Source: JAFGIN01 sp050301235 (GTDB lineage: Bacteria > Fibrobacterota > Chitinivibrionia > Chitinivibrionales > Chitinispirillaceae). Taken from it: a stretch of 64,000 nt of DNA. The notes below the pieces were generated by a model. The model was not told the DNA's origin and did no database searches. It saw only the letters and a list, made by a program, of their open reading frames with translations. A program made the position numbers and the translations under genes. The stretch covers positions 1 to 64,000 of the forward strand of contig JBNKZD010000258.1 of NCBI GenBank assembly GCA_050301235.1, written 5' to 3'. Below, piece after piece: positions 17,495 through 27,607 of the stretch (within the stretch, counting starts at the first letter, position 1; every line of letters begins with the position of its first letter).

Positions 17495-20400
17495 TCATCG
17501 ACGAATGGAATACCTGAATCCAACATCAGTTGTACCATCTGTAGAAGACTGTCCAATTATCCGGAAATGCCTGAAGAACCTGTAATTGATACCAGCACCC
17601 TGATTAGAAGGGTTCGTTAAATCGGTCTCATAGATAACAGATAAATTGGAGGTAATTCTCTCACTGAGTGTTATAGTCAACCCCCCTCCCTGAGGTATCG
17701 AAAAAATATTTCCTGTGATGCTGATATTATCGATATTAAATGCCTGCTCAAGAAACTGGGTTCCCAAACCAGTAATCTGGCCACTGGTAATCTCTCCTGC
17801 ACGAGCCTGCAGCTCCCCGACCCCCTGGACTCTCCCAAGAGTAAGCAGACTTATAATCTGTGGTCTTTCAAGTGGCGGATCAGATACTAAAGAAATTTCG
17901 GGCTTTCGCAGCGTTCCTCGTACTGTAACTGTCACTTTGTATACCTCCGGCGCGTTCAGGTCCGTGGTCGTGACTTCCGATGAAGCACTGATATTGAGTT
18001 CAGGATCGAACTTATACGGATCATATTGACGCAGAGTACCTTCTGTAATATCGAAATCGCGATCCAGATACGTGATTTGTCCCTCCACTACCTGAAGAAC
18101 TCCGTTAAATGAGGGGTATGCAAAAGTTCCCGTCATCGTCATTCTTCCATCAAGCAACAGTCTGCCGAAATTGGTATCGATCAGAAGATTACTATTCAAT
18201 ACAAGTGTCGCATCTACTTCAGTTTTCCTGATAACAGGCGAGATTGTTGCTGATGGTTCCCCTCCGCCCGAGATCTCTCCGATGACCTCAGGAATAGTAA
18301 TGGTCTCATGAATCCGGGTGTCATTAAGGGTTATTTTTGCAGTCAGATAATATCCGGTATCTCTCTTTGCATAGTGTATTATTGCCTTGTCAATTCCAAG
18401 TAATGTCACCAGGTCACAATTCAGTCGGGTGTCATTTATCTTTAATTCAACGTTGAAATCCTTGATCCTGTCACTGCCGGGAAGTACAAATCCCTGTGCC
18501 TGCACACTGCCACCTCCTAACGTCCCATTTAGACTGCTGAGGATGATTGAGTCACCTGCCAGAGTTATCCGCGCATTTACAGGGCCAACTGTTCCGGCAC
18601 ACATCTCGTTGACAATTCGTCCATTGCTCAGAATGAGTTCCCCGTCAGCATTGATCCTTTCACCAAAATTCACCCGCCCCTTACCAGAAATCACTCCATC
18701 AGTCAGAGTAACCATCTGAAGAAACGGATTGGCAAGAGTAATGGGCATACTGTCAACAGAAAAGATAAAACGGGCACTATCTGCACTGGCTGTTCTTAGT
18801 GCATAAGGTATAGTTCCTGAAACCGAAATATCTCCTCCCTGAGTGAAATTACTATGTAATGTATCGATAATTAATTTTTTTGTGTAAATGGTACCGGAAG
18901 TAACCATATTTAAAACCGGTTCATTTCCATAGGAGAGTTGTCCTGCCGTTATGTAGAACTTTCCCTGTGGAAAATCGATGGTTCCTGTTGGCTGCAGCAC
19001 GACTCGCAGATTAGCAGCAGACAGATTGGCAGGAGGATACACCAGTGTGTCAGCATAAGCACTTAATGTTCCATCTATATTCCATGTATCATTTCTGAAC
19101 ACAAGCAGCATCTCGCTCTCGATAGTTCCTGATGCGCTAAAGCGTGGTAGAAATGCCTTGACTAATTGATCATACCTCAGGTCAGATGTAGTTATTCGTA
19201 TCGCACTCCCCTCTTCAAAGCGAAATACCTTTCCGGGACAAGCTGCATTTCTGAGATGAAGATCAAGGGAAGCAGTTAACCGTGAAAGTTTATTATCCTC
19301 ACCTCTTATAAGTATACTTCCGCCCAGGGCACCCTGCTTGTAGTGCAATCCACCGCTTATCTGAAAAGGTTCCAGTTTCGGTGCAAACTGTACGAAGTCA
19401 TAATTCACTGCACCTGTTCTCAGGCAGTTTTTATTTGTTGTCACTGCCTGAATAGCAGCTTGCCCTTCGTAGCACGTAAAAAGTGCAAATCCAGGGACAA
19501 ATCGACCGGGAACAAGATGATCCACCTGCACCTCCCCCCAGATAGAATCTCTCTGCTGAATTCCACAAACTTTTACCCCGGCTGCCGGAGCCCCCCTCAC
19601 CTCCAGATTGAACCCGGCCTTAACGGAACGGTGCGGGAGAAGAAAATCAACCTGCCCTTCAGAAGTTAATTGCATTGTATCGTTGACAGCACGGAGACTA
19701 TCCCAGCGAAGTATATCGTTTTCGTAAAGCAGGTGTGCATCTACCTGATCTGCAGAAATGTGCTGGAAAACAGGATCTTTCAATTGCATCCTGGCTTCTG
19801 CACTGGGAGAGGATAATTTGCCTTCTGCAGTAATTGTCGCGTTGAGCAACCCATCAGCGTTTTCAAGCAAAAAGAGGTTCATTTTCCCAAGATCCGCAGT
19901 TATTAACGTATGCGCGTAATTGATCACAAACTCTCTGTCGTAACATAGTGCAGCATCCAGCTCCCGAACAACTGCTCCACGCCACGCAAGTGAATCAGAC
20001 TGAAAGTGTATCTGCAACCGGGGAGTGTCTAAAAGATTTGTAAATGAAGAGTTAAACGAAAGTGACCCTGTAGTTGGTTCCTGAAGAACTATTGATGATA
20101 GCAGATGTGGGTTTGCTATATCACCTTTTAATTGTCCGGACAGAGTCCCCGGAATATGGAATACTCCATTCCCACTAATTACATTTCCTGTACCCGCCAG
20201 TGCCTGCAACTGCCAGTGAGCATCATTCAATACAAGATGAGCTTTTGCTGTATCGAGTTTATAGGGACCGTTTTCAAATATAATCAGTTTCAAATCTGCA
20301 GTATCGGGAATTTTAATGAGCGAGTCACTCTTGACATGAAGATTAAGCTGTGCAGAGCCTTTTACTTTTTCAAAATCCGCAGTTACCAACTGAACAACCT

Positions 20401-21508
20401 GATTCAGGTTCTTTATATCGACTTTTGCGTCTGCACTGTATTCTATAAATTGTGGTGATGTAAACAGATCGGGAATTCCTGCTGTACCTTCGATAGCAGC
20501 TGTACCGTAGCTGCTTTTTAAAAAAGAATTAATTTTCAGACGTTCTTCCTGAGTGTAGTGAGCTTTAACGGTTAATGAGTCGATTACATATTCCCTGAAC
20601 CGAAGATTGGAAGAGGTGATTCGTGAAGTAATCTCCGGAGATTGCAGGGTTCCTTCTCCGGTAAATGTTCCGGTAAATATTCCTCTCACTGAATCCTGTT
20701 CAGGTAAAAGCAGAGAAAAAGGTTCCAGCCTCCCTCCAACTGTCCCGCAGATGTCAAATTCAGATTCTGCAGACAGCGGAACCGTTCCTTTTGCTTCGAT
20801 TCTGACTTCATTGCCAGAGAGCAACAACTGCTGTACTTTTACTACAGACTCCAGCATTATGCCCTTACCATAAAGAGTATCAATAATGCCGTTCCACCAC
20901 GGAGAATGAACCGAAAGCTGCTGCGCAGATAACCAGGCTTCTATAGAATCAAAGGATCTAGGTTCAATACCGCTTTGAAACGATTGTATCGATACAGTAA
21001 GATCATCCTTTTTATCAATTATGGTAATGTCCAGATCTTCGATAAACCCCGAATCTACTGTCAATGTCCAGGCGATTTCTGATGCTTTGTGCTGTGTAGC
21101 AGGTGCATCCGTTTTTTTGGGGAATAAAGGAAATTGCCAGGTACCGGTACTGTCCTGTACGACTGTAAGTCGCCCCTCTTTTATACCCGCAAGATTAATA
21201 AATATCGAACGATCAAACAGTGCTAAAATAGAATAATCAGCATATACTTTCTCAATGTAAAGAGTGTCCTGCCCCGGAGTTGAACCACTGATATTATAAA
21301 AAGCAATTGATGTAACCAGGTTTGTGCGAAAGGAACCAATCTCTATTATTCCCTGTATGTTTTTGTTTATCTGCTCCTCGACAATAGAGAGAATAAAGTC
21401 CTGAACTGGCGGCAGGTGTATAATTACGAGGGTAAGCGGATACAGGCTGAGAATTACCATAAATGTGAAGATCAGTACCTTCTTCGCCCTACGTAATCTT
21501 TTTCCCAT
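17495..21508 (-). CDS. tamB: TamB translocation/assembly module, inner-membrane-anchored AsmA-like bridge
   Basis: 1337 residues. An N-terminal signal anchor (VLIFTFMVILSLYPLTLVII) is followed by more than 1000 residues of repetitive beta structure typical of AsmA-like/TamB hydrophobic grooves. The last about 250 residues contain the DUF490/TamB domain: GRMTMTGTFAYPSFNGVLQV, FDPELNISAS, RPQIISLLTLGR and a C-terminal FRYSIRR. TamB spans the periplasm and contacts TamA in barrel biogenesis and phospholipid transport. It sits 13 bases upstream of tamA and six after the sugar-dehydrogenase stop, so all belong to one transcript. Length is close to that of other TamB proteins (about 1250-1500). Confidence 0.92.
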   Translation of the reverse strand: MGKRLRRAKKVLIFTFMVILSLYPLTLVIIHLPPVQDFILSIVEEQINKNIQGIIEIGSFRTNLVTSIAFYNISGSTPGQDTLYIEKVYADYSILALFDRSIFINLAGIKEGRLTVVQDSTGTWQFPLFPKKTDAPATQHKASEIAWTLTVDSGFIEDLDITIIDKKDDLTVSIQSFQSGIEPRSFDSIEAWLSAQQLSVHSPWWNGIIDTLYGKGIMLESVVKVQQLLLSGNEVRIEAKGTVPLSAESEFDICGTVGGRLEPFSLLLPEQDSVRGIFTGTFTGEGTLQSPEITSRITSSNLRFREYVIDSLTVKAHYTQEERLKINSFLKSSYGTAAIEGTAGIPDLFTSPQFIEYSADAKVDIKNLNQVVQLVTADFEKVKGSAQLNLHVKSDSLIKIPDTADLKLIIFENGPYKLDTAKAHLVLNDAHWQLQALAGTGNVISGNGVFHIPGTLSGQLKGDIANPHLLSSIVLQEPTTGSLSFNSSFTNLLDTPRLQIHFQSDSLAWRGAVVRELDAALCYDREFVINYAHTLITADLGKMNLFLLENADGLLNATITAEGKLSSPSAEARMQLKDPVFQHISADQVDAHLLYENDILRWDSLRAVNDTMQLTSEGQVDFLLPHRSVKAGFNLEVRGAPAAGVKVCGIQQRDSIWGEVQVDHLVPGRFVPGFALFTCYEGQAAIQAVTTNKNCLRTGAVNYDFVQFAPKLEPFQISGGLHYKQGALGGSILIRGEDNKLSRLTASLDLHLRNAACPGKVFRFEEGSAIRITTSDLRYDQLVKAFLPRFSASGTIESEMLLVFRNDTWNIDGTLSAYADTLVYPPANLSAANLRVVLQPTGTIDFPQGKFYITAGQLSYGNEPVLNMVTSGTIYTKKLIIDTLHSNFTQGGDISVSGTIPYALRTASADSARFIFSVDSMPITLANPFLQMVTLTDGVISGKGRVNFGERINADGELILSNGRIVNEMCAGTVGPVNARITLAGDSIILSSLNGTLGGGSVQAQGFVLPGSDRIKDFNVELKINDTRLNCDLVTLLGIDKAIIHYAKRDTGYYLTAKITLNDTRIHETITIPEVIGEISGGGEPSATISPVIRKTEVDATLVLNSNLLIDTNFGRLLLDGRMTMTGTFAYPSFNGVLQVVEGQITYLDRDFDITEGTLRQYDPYKFDPELNISASSEVTTTDLNAPEVYKVTVTVRGTLRKPEISLVSDPPLERPQIISLLTLGRVQGVGELQARAGEITSGQITGLGTQFLEQAFNIDNISITGNIFSIPQGGGLTITLSERITSNLSVIYETDLTNPSNQGAGINYRFFRHFRIIGQSSTDGTTDVGFRYSIRR

Positions 21509-21514
21509 ATAGTT

Positions 21515-22570
21515 TCAATTTCTTAAGTCAGTAATACCTGGACTGGTTAGAGGCACACGCAGGATCATATCATCCTCAGGTTTAGGTTGACCTCTTCCAT
21601 CACGGTTACTTGTACCAAAATAAAGAAACCCCTTATGTGCAGCAATAGCCCTGACACGCCCGTAATTTGCAAACAAAATCTTCTGTGTGCCGTCAGCAAT
21701 ATTGATTCTTCTAATTTGTTTTCCCCGTAATCCGCTTACAAATAAAAATGAGTCAACAGTGCAGATTCCCGCAGGAGCAAGTGTGAAATCTGTATAGCAT
21801 ATCCAGGCAGGGGAATTATTGCATGTCTGAGGCCAGCCGTAATTTTCACCACGTTTTATAATGTTTATTTCATCATGTTTTTCTGGCCCATGATCTGTGG
21901 CGTAAAGAATTCCACCACTCCACGTGAGACCCTCACAGTTTCGTATTCCATAAGCAAATACCAGATTGCCAAAGGGATTATCATTTGGGACAGAACCGTC
22001 ACTGTTCATACGGAGAATTTTTCCAGAAAGGCTTTCAATATTCTGAGCAGATGACTCTTTGGTGGCATCTCCGGTAGTTACATAAAGAAGGTTATCGGGA
22101 CCAAAAGCAATTCTTCCTCCATCATGTATCGATGCAGCCGGAATGTTATCGAGGATAACGGTTTCGTTTACAAGAGAATCCTCCAGTGTAAAACTGGAGA
22201 CCCTGTTGGTAAGTTTTCCAGAATTATCGTAGGTATAATAGATATAGATCCTGCTATTTTGTATAAATTCGGGATCAACTGTTATCCCCAGAAGCCCTGA
22301 TTCTCCAACTGCTACCACATTTATTCTTCCAACCGTCCCTGGCACATTATCTTTGACAATTTTTACATTCCCAATCCTTTCTGTAAATATGAGTGCATCA
22401 TCGGGAAGGAAATCGATGCCCCACGGAACTGTAAGATTCGCTGCTACCAGTTCCGGAGTTAGAGAATCTGAATAGCTTATTGCACCCTTTCGCTGGCCAT
22501 TATCTGCTGAATTTTTATGGAGCGTGCAGGTGAGTAGAAACAACATGACAGCTATCATTTGAATTTTCAT
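21515..22570 (-). CDS. PQQ-dependent aldose sugar dehydrogenase-like lipoprotein
   Basis: 351 residues, glucose/sorbosone dehydrogenase family beta propeller. Signal peptide ends FLLTC, a lipobox. Diagnostic stretches are NLTVPWGIDFLPDDALIFTER near the start, HDGGRIAFGPDNLLYVTTGD, and ATDHGPEKHDEINIIKRGENYGWP near residue 225. Members such as E. coli YliI oxidise aldoses at C1 with PQQ in the periplasm. No PQQ synthesis gene is in the window, so the cofactor source is open. It is the first gene of the compact block with tamB, tamA and a barrel gene. This is an unusual neighbour for TAM and may only reflect shared transcription. Confidence 0.88.
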   Translation of the reverse strand: MKIQMIAVMLFLLTCTLHKNSADNGQRKGAISYSDSLTPELVAANLTVPWGIDFLPDDALIFTERIGNVKIVKDNVPGTVGRINVVAVGESGLLGITVDPEFIQNSRIYIYYTYDNSGKLTNRVSSFTLEDSLVNETVILDNIPAASIHDGGRIAFGPDNLLYVTTGDATKESSAQNIESLSGKILRMNSDGSVPNDNPFGNLVFAYGIRNCEGLTWSGGILYATDHGPEKHDEINIIKRGENYGWPQTCNNSPAWICYTDFTLAPAGICTVDSFLFVSGLRGKQIRRINIADGTQKILFANYGRVRAIAAHKGFLYFGTSNRDGRGQPKPEDDMILRVPLTSPGITDLRN

Positions 22571-22774
22571 ATCTTCTTATGCATTCAATCTTTGTGCCGT
22601 TGATGACTTTTTTGTTACTTGAACAGCCTGGGCAGCTCTATAAACGAACATTCCGCAAGCCGGCATGAGTTTAGCACATAAATTGATTTAAATTGAGATA
22701 TTCGATCTGGTGGAGCTCAACCGGGCGCTGAGCATCTTTGGTGTAAAACTGGTTCGCTTTACCGTAGAAATACA

Positions 22775-23656
22775 TCAGCATAACTCCGGAAACTCATCTT
22801 TTAACTTAAGCAAAGAGTTCTGTTTATCCTTGACTTCAAGCATGATATCCAGCTCAAGCCCTCGTATTTCATTCAGATAATTACCAAAGGTTTTGACATT
22901 AACACTTCTGGAGTGTGCACCTTTACCTTTTTGGGGGTCCTGATCAGAGTAATGAACTTTCTGTCGCCTTCCGGACCAGGTCGCGCTGAATAGTTCTATC
23001 ACTGCACGAATTCCCAAACCCTCAAAACTTGGTAATACCTGATGGTGCAGATTATCAACAACACCTGCTACTCCAGTTTGCATACACACAGATAGAATCT
23101 CTTCAGCAGTATAAACCTTTTCATCATTCTCAAGTGCCAGTCTACTTTCCAGATGATCCGGAAGTTCAGCAATTCGTTCCTGCAGCAGTGCAAGGTATTT
23201 ACTTTTATTACCATAAGCCCCTCCGCCATGCATAATTATGATATTACTGGAGTCAAGCCCCATCAGATCAAGCACAGCATTGTGGTACTCAAGATCGTTA
23301 ATTGCTCTCCGGTATACACTTTGATCTGGTGAATTGAGAACCGTGTATTGTCCCGGATGCATCGAAAGTCGCATCGCATGCCGACGGGCAAATGCTCCAA
23401 CTCGTTCAAATTCTGTTTTCAACTCAGTTTTCCATGAACCTGAATTTATGTATGATGAGCCGAAGGGAATCAGACCTGATGTAATCCGAAACAGTGTTAT
23501 CCTGTGCTCCAGATTCCAATGGAGGATATTTTGAAGTGCAATTAGATTTGAGTGTGCAACCTCAAGCATCCGTTGTTCAGAATAACCAGCCATCCGAAAT
23601 GTCTTACTGGCAGAAGGTAATTCCGTATTGATACCGACGTAACCTACTCGTATCAT
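22775..23656 (-). CDS. uvsE: UV damage endonuclease UvsE (UVDE)
   Basis: 293-residue TIM-barrel endonuclease that nicks immediately 5' of cyclobutane dimers and 6-4 photoproducts, starting a repair route alternative to UvrABC. Signature blocks are RVGYVGINTELPSASKTFR at the N-terminus, HWNLEHRITLFRITSGLIPFGSS, LSMHPGQYTVLNSP, NIIIMHGGGAYGNK, LALENDEKVYTAEE and GVVDNLHHQ; His and Glu residues in the latter blocks bind the metal cluster. Length is normal for bacterial UvsE. It is transcribed alone, with 204 bases to the next minus-strand gene and 295 bases of promoter region upstream. Confidence 0.95.
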   Translation of the reverse strand: MIRVGYVGINTELPSASKTFRMAGYSEQRMLEVAHSNLIALQNILHWNLEHRITLFRITSGLIPFGSSYINSGSWKTELKTEFERVGAFARRHAMRLSMHPGQYTVLNSPDQSVYRRAINDLEYHNAVLDLMGLDSSNIIIMHGGGAYGNKSKYLALLQERIAELPDHLESRLALENDEKVYTAEEILSVCMQTGVAGVVDNLHHQVLPSFEGLGIRAVIELFSATWSGRRQKVHYSDQDPQKGKGAHSRSVNVKTFGNYLNEIRGLELDIMLEVKDKQNSLLKLKDEFPELC

Positions 23657-23951
23657 GAATACCTTTTTTTGAATTGTAGACCAGGAGAGTATTCAAAAAG
23701 CAAAAACGGGGACAAAAATAATACGTTACTAATAAGAAATAGTGGAACTGATAAAAGTGGGTAAAATAAGATTATTGCAATGTATTATTTTCTACAATAA
23801 TTGCAAGATTAGAATCGTGTGCGTTATCAGGCTGTGACACACGCCCGGCAGTCCCGGTTGAACCAGGATTGTTGCTCGCGACACACTTACCTAACCGGGT
23901 ACTGTGAAAATCCCAGAATAAATCTTATATATACAAATTCAAATAAAAAAC

Positions 23952-24590
23952 CTAAAAACTTCTGATATATTCCAGCGCACCACCAACAACCGTCCCAACA
24001 GAATACTTTTTAGAAAACAGCGCTGCATAAAATGGCTTAATACCAAAACTGTTCTTTACCTGCTGATCGCTGCCAATTTTACCCATCAGGAAATGGACCC
24101 CGATAATCGGTCCTGCAGCAAAAAATGATGGTGAACGGTTTTTCCTATCGCTATGATAATCAGGGCCATAATGGAGGCTGAGGCCAACCGATGGTGCCGT
24201 TGTAAATTGAAACCCGTTTTTCGGATTTGAACGAATATCAAAAACCATTTCAGGTTCAAACTGAAGCATCTTGAATGCAGCAGCAAAAAGTAGCGGACGA
24301 AAAAACGGAAGATTGAAACCAACGTTGACCTTTCCTGATGATGCCGATCGTCCGGTGAGCATGATATCTGCTATTGGACCGCCTTTGACCCCGCTGTCGG
24401 TCGCAACGCACATCCGCAGGTTGTCGTAGCGCCCTCCTGCCATAACCAGAAATCCTAGTTTGAGATTTTTCTGCTCCTGTGCATTGGTTGAAGATGCAGA
24501 CACCATGGTGAATAGCACTCCAAGTATAACAGGTGTAAACAGATACTTGAGCTTTTTAGCTGATGAAAATGTTATTTGTATCATAATCAT
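23952..24590 (-). CDS. Outer-membrane beta-barrel-like protein
   Basis: 212 residues. A signal peptide (about 1-38, ending STNAQEQ) precedes a sequence rich in alternating hydrophobic strands: LKLGFLVMAGGRYDNLRM, KVNVGFNLPFFRPLLFAAAF, QFTTAPSVGLSLHYGPDYH, FFAAGPIIGVHFLMGK, and a terminal VGGALEYIRSF ending in Phe as barrels do. No named family recognised; a small 8-10-stranded barrel is the simplest reading. An in-frame ATG pair gives some ambiguity at the start (MIMIQ). It has its own upstream region and no operon partner; downstream lies a 295-base gap before uvsE. Confidence 0.7.
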   Translation of the reverse strand: MIMIQITFSSAKKLKYLFTPVILGVLFTMVSASSTNAQEQKNLKLGFLVMAGGRYDNLRMCVATDSGVKGGPIADIMLTGRSASSGKVNVGFNLPFFRPLLFAAAFKMLQFEPEMVFDIRSNPKNGFQFTTAPSVGLSLHYGPDYHSDRKNRSPSFFAAGPIIGVHFLMGKIGSDQQVKNSFGIKPFYAALFSKKYSVGTVVGGALEYIRSF

Positions 24591-24660
24591 ATCTTCCTTT
24601 AATAAATTTAAGCGATTATGCTCTTTTCATATTTAGTTTAGTTACTATATTTTATTTTAA

Positions 24661-25074
24661 ATCCATTTCAGTACCGAGATAATAAGGAATCTGAAATATC
24701 TTGGCAGTGATGATGAAAATCTTACAAAAGCTATCAAAAACATTAAAAATGGTAGCGGAGATGAAGATCTGTTCAAAGATCTCCGATCACTCTATTTTCT
24801 TTGTGAGGATCACAAGGACCAGCTTAATGCGACAGGATCGAGTCCTCAATTAATCAACGATCTCGATTACTGCAGCGAAAAGTTTCCACTTTGCCTGGCA
24901 GCAATTCAAATTGATGGAACTTATTTCGAAGGGCTCCATAACCGCAACAGTGCCTACACATTTACACTTGTTGCCGTTGAAGAGATCCGCCGCTGCGCCC
25001 GCCATGTGTTCTGGAATGGCAAAAAGCACCTTAAAGGGTACTTGAGTGATTATTTCAGACATCGGGGGGAGTGA
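24661..25074 (+). pseudogene. 5'-truncated ORF (no start codon), unknown conserved-looking protein
   Basis: A reading frame of 137 codons runs from a TAA at 24658 to TGA at 25072 without any ATG, GTG or TTG near its head. It translates to a convincing soluble protein: TEIIRNLKYLGSDDENLTKA at the front, DLFKDLRSLYFLCEDHKDQL in the middle, VEEIRRCARHVFWNGKKHLK near the end. Unless it uses a rare start such as ATA or ATC, it is the 3' part of a gene whose 5' end was lost next to the divergent barrel gene at 24590. No family recognised. It heads a 2.5-kb stretch of damaged genes. Confidence 0.6.
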
Positions 25075-25118
25075 TTTTCAGAAAAATGGGATCTGCTATA
25101 GGTGTATAACAGGATCTT

Positions 25119-25325
25119 TTGGAAATAATCAGGAATTGTAATCTTCTGGCACCACAAAGTCTTTTTTGGGAAATTGGTAATGCTTTATCAGCTATGTTCA
25201 AAAAAAACGAATCACTCTCCAAAGAGAGTTGTTCGATTATTAAATGTTTTCATCAAATTCCAATAAAACATTGTGAAGTCAACGTTTTACTTAACATCAG
25301 AAAAGGAAAGCAACTCATCTCTTGA
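25119..25325 (+). pseudogene. VapC-type PIN-domain toxin fragment
   Basis: The 68 codons read LLAPQSLFWEIGNALSAMF, then KESCSIIKCFHQIPIKHCEVNV. This is the middle of a VapC-like PIN domain, where P-x3-WEIGNALSA carries the conserved Glu and the segment after it leads to the next strand. The first strand with its catalytic Asp is missing upstream and the second Asp region is missing downstream, where the frame ends at LLNIRKGKQLIS. It is therefore a non-functional relic. No antitoxin is recognisable beside it. The frame opens with TTG, probably by chance. Confidence 0.65.
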
Positions 25326-25394
25326 TGTTAAAGGTATTAAAACTAAAGCTTCTACTGAAGATTTCGATAACCATATTTGCTATACAAAGTACAA

Positions 25395-27199
25395 TCAGTG
25401 AGCAGTTATAATATACAATCCCACGGAAATCATCCTTTTGTTTGTTGACAGGGCATTTCTATCTCCAATTGATCTTCCACGAATATCAAATAGTTTCATA
25501 GTCTCATCCGGATATGTATTTGTACGTTGATCAGCCCACATATTAACAAGCAAAGGCCTTGCGTTGTTTGACGTTTTCCCTTCCTTCACCGCGTTCACAG
25601 ATTGTACTGAAGTGCGTGAAGAGTATACTTTATCCCAGTAATCACATTTATCTTTCCTGAGTCCCTTTCCTGAAATACACACCGGGGCGATTTCGAGGTA
25701 TGGATCTTCAGCAGACGAGTAAACTGGCCACAATGGAAGTTCCGGGGAGTTCGGATCCCCTGTTTCTGCGAAACGGGTCCAGTATCTGCTGACTGAATTC
25801 ATGACAAGTGAATCATCATGGGTAATTTTTCCGGCAAGCCCGTATGACTTTGTCAAAGGAAGGGTTCTGAAAACATAGAACAGTTCTATACCATGAAATG
25901 CTCCCAGTGCACTTTGAATTCCGCTGAAAGAGTGGTTGAAAAAATAGCGATAGACATTTACACCCTGTATAGTAATCGCCTGCGCTGTCCTCCGGGCATT
26001 AACAGTAAATTGCGCATCACTCAAAAGCCCTACATACGATTTTCGGGCTTCAACATTGGTTTCCCCTGGAGGATACAGCGCAAGCCCTTCATTAACAAAA
26101 TTTACCGGAACCGCAGCACGCACAAGCAGATTAACCATCGAAGGAGTCACCGTTGGTGGAGCTGCTAAAGACATTTCATCTGCATTTGAACCTATTACGA
26201 CAGGTACACGGTTGAATCTTCCTGCAGAAATAGCTGTGAGCGGTTGTTCCGGAATTATGTGTCCGTCAATAACCGGCCCCCAGTCTGAATTTACAATACC
26301 ACCGGCAAGCACATTTTTCATTGATGCAACCATTGATTCGGGGGACAACTTTCGTGCTGCTTGAATCATTTCAGCATTTGAACCCTTGCATTTCATAGTA
26401 TCCCTTATAAAACCAATTCCGAATTCTTTATATTGATTATAGTTTCCTGCAGTGGCAGCGCCACTTTCAACAAGAGCACGGGAAAATAATCCGGCAGCAA
26501 GTTGTGTGACCAGTAGAGCACAGGTGTTGAGCGCACCGGCAGATTCACCAAAAACCATTATCTTTGAAGAATCTCCTCCAAATGCGGTTATGTTTTTTTT
26601 AACCCACTTTAAAGCAAGAATCTGGTCAAGAATTGCATAGTTGCCACTTGTACCATTACTGTTTTCAGCTTCCAATCCAGGATGAACAAGAAAACCCAAT
26701 GGTCCCAGACGATATTGTATTGTAACAACAAGCACATTTTCGTGAACAGCAAGCCAGGTCCCGTCATACATGTGCAAACCATCACGCTCTGATGATGCTG
26801 ATCCCTGCTGGTTTGCACCGCCATGTATGAAACGAGTACGGGACGGTTCTGTGCATTTGCAGGTGTCCATACATTCAGATAAAGGCAATCTTCTGAACCG
26901 GCATACACCCCTGAATCAGAACCCTGTTCATATTTCATTTGGGGACATTCGGGTGCAAACTTAAAGGCATCAATTGACGACCAGTTATCGGGTTCGATCG
27001 GCGCCTTCCATCGCAGATTCTCGATCGGAGGTTTGGCGAACGGTATTCCCAGAAACGATGAAACACTTGAAGCCCGGTTTCCTCTGACTACCCCGAATTG
27101 AGTTGTTACTGAGACTGTATCTGAAAAAGAACTCTGAACCGAAACCAATATAACAAAAACGATCAAAACTCTTTGTATCAAAAATTGGAAGGTATTCAT
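25395..27199 (-). pseudogene. Frameshifted secreted type-B carboxylesterase with C-terminal sorting-like tail
   Basis: Start ATG at 27199 has GGAGG just upstream and leads into a signal peptide (FLIQRVLIVFVILVSVQSSFS). Esterase signatures run through two frames: FLGIPFAKPP and EDCLYLNVW in the first, then FIHGGANQQG, FGESAGA (nucleophile Ser), FHGIELFYVF (His) in the second. The switch is at 26830-26832, where the minus strand reads GTTTC but the family PVLVFIHGG needs GTTTTC: one T is missing. Restoring it gives a full about 600-residue enzyme. The C-terminus, MKLFDIRGRSIGDR...ISVGLYII, resembles a type-IX-secretion C-terminal domain. The break could be real or a sequencing error. Confidence 0.85.
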
Positions 27200-27223
27200 A
27201 TTCCTCCGTCTAAAATTTAACAC

Positions 27224-27607
27224 TCAAAGTAATTATACAAAAACAACTTTTGCATAGCAATGTGGTATGATTTATATCGCTTATTTTTAATAAGCACGAT
27301 CAAAAAGATGCAGGCAGAGTATAGAGCAGAGAACCAGTCAACGATTCACTAATCAATCTGAGAAAGGAATTATATTATTTCTTTTATACTATTGAGTTAG
27401 GGAAGAATGAGGTTTTAATCAAAAATTCGCTTTACAATGTATATTCACCGGTTGCAGATGTTATAGTAATGTTGATCAAAAGAGTTGATAAACGACAGCC
27501 CGATGTCTGCCTTAAAAAAGGATTCCGGACAAGACCCATACCAGAGACATTTTCCTGATATGAGCCCCTTGTTAAATTTTGGTCTAAAAACCATTGCTGC
27601 TTTCTCG
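27224..27607. other. Non-coding stretch between esterase and PorV-like gene
   Basis: 384 bases, AT-rich. It holds a small palindrome GCTTATT-ttt-AATAAGC (27279-27295), 80 bases upstream of the esterase start, which could be an operator. No other supported feature was seen. Confidence 0.35.

Noticed and set aside
17715..21236. Several plus-strand frames of 60-110 codons inside tamA/tamB
   Set aside because: They lie opposite strongly supported TamA/TamB coding sequence and show only mirror-image composition.
23657..23951. GC-richer spacer with repeated CCGG words upstream of uvsE
   Set aside because: No regular inverted repeat, SOS box or open frame could be defined.
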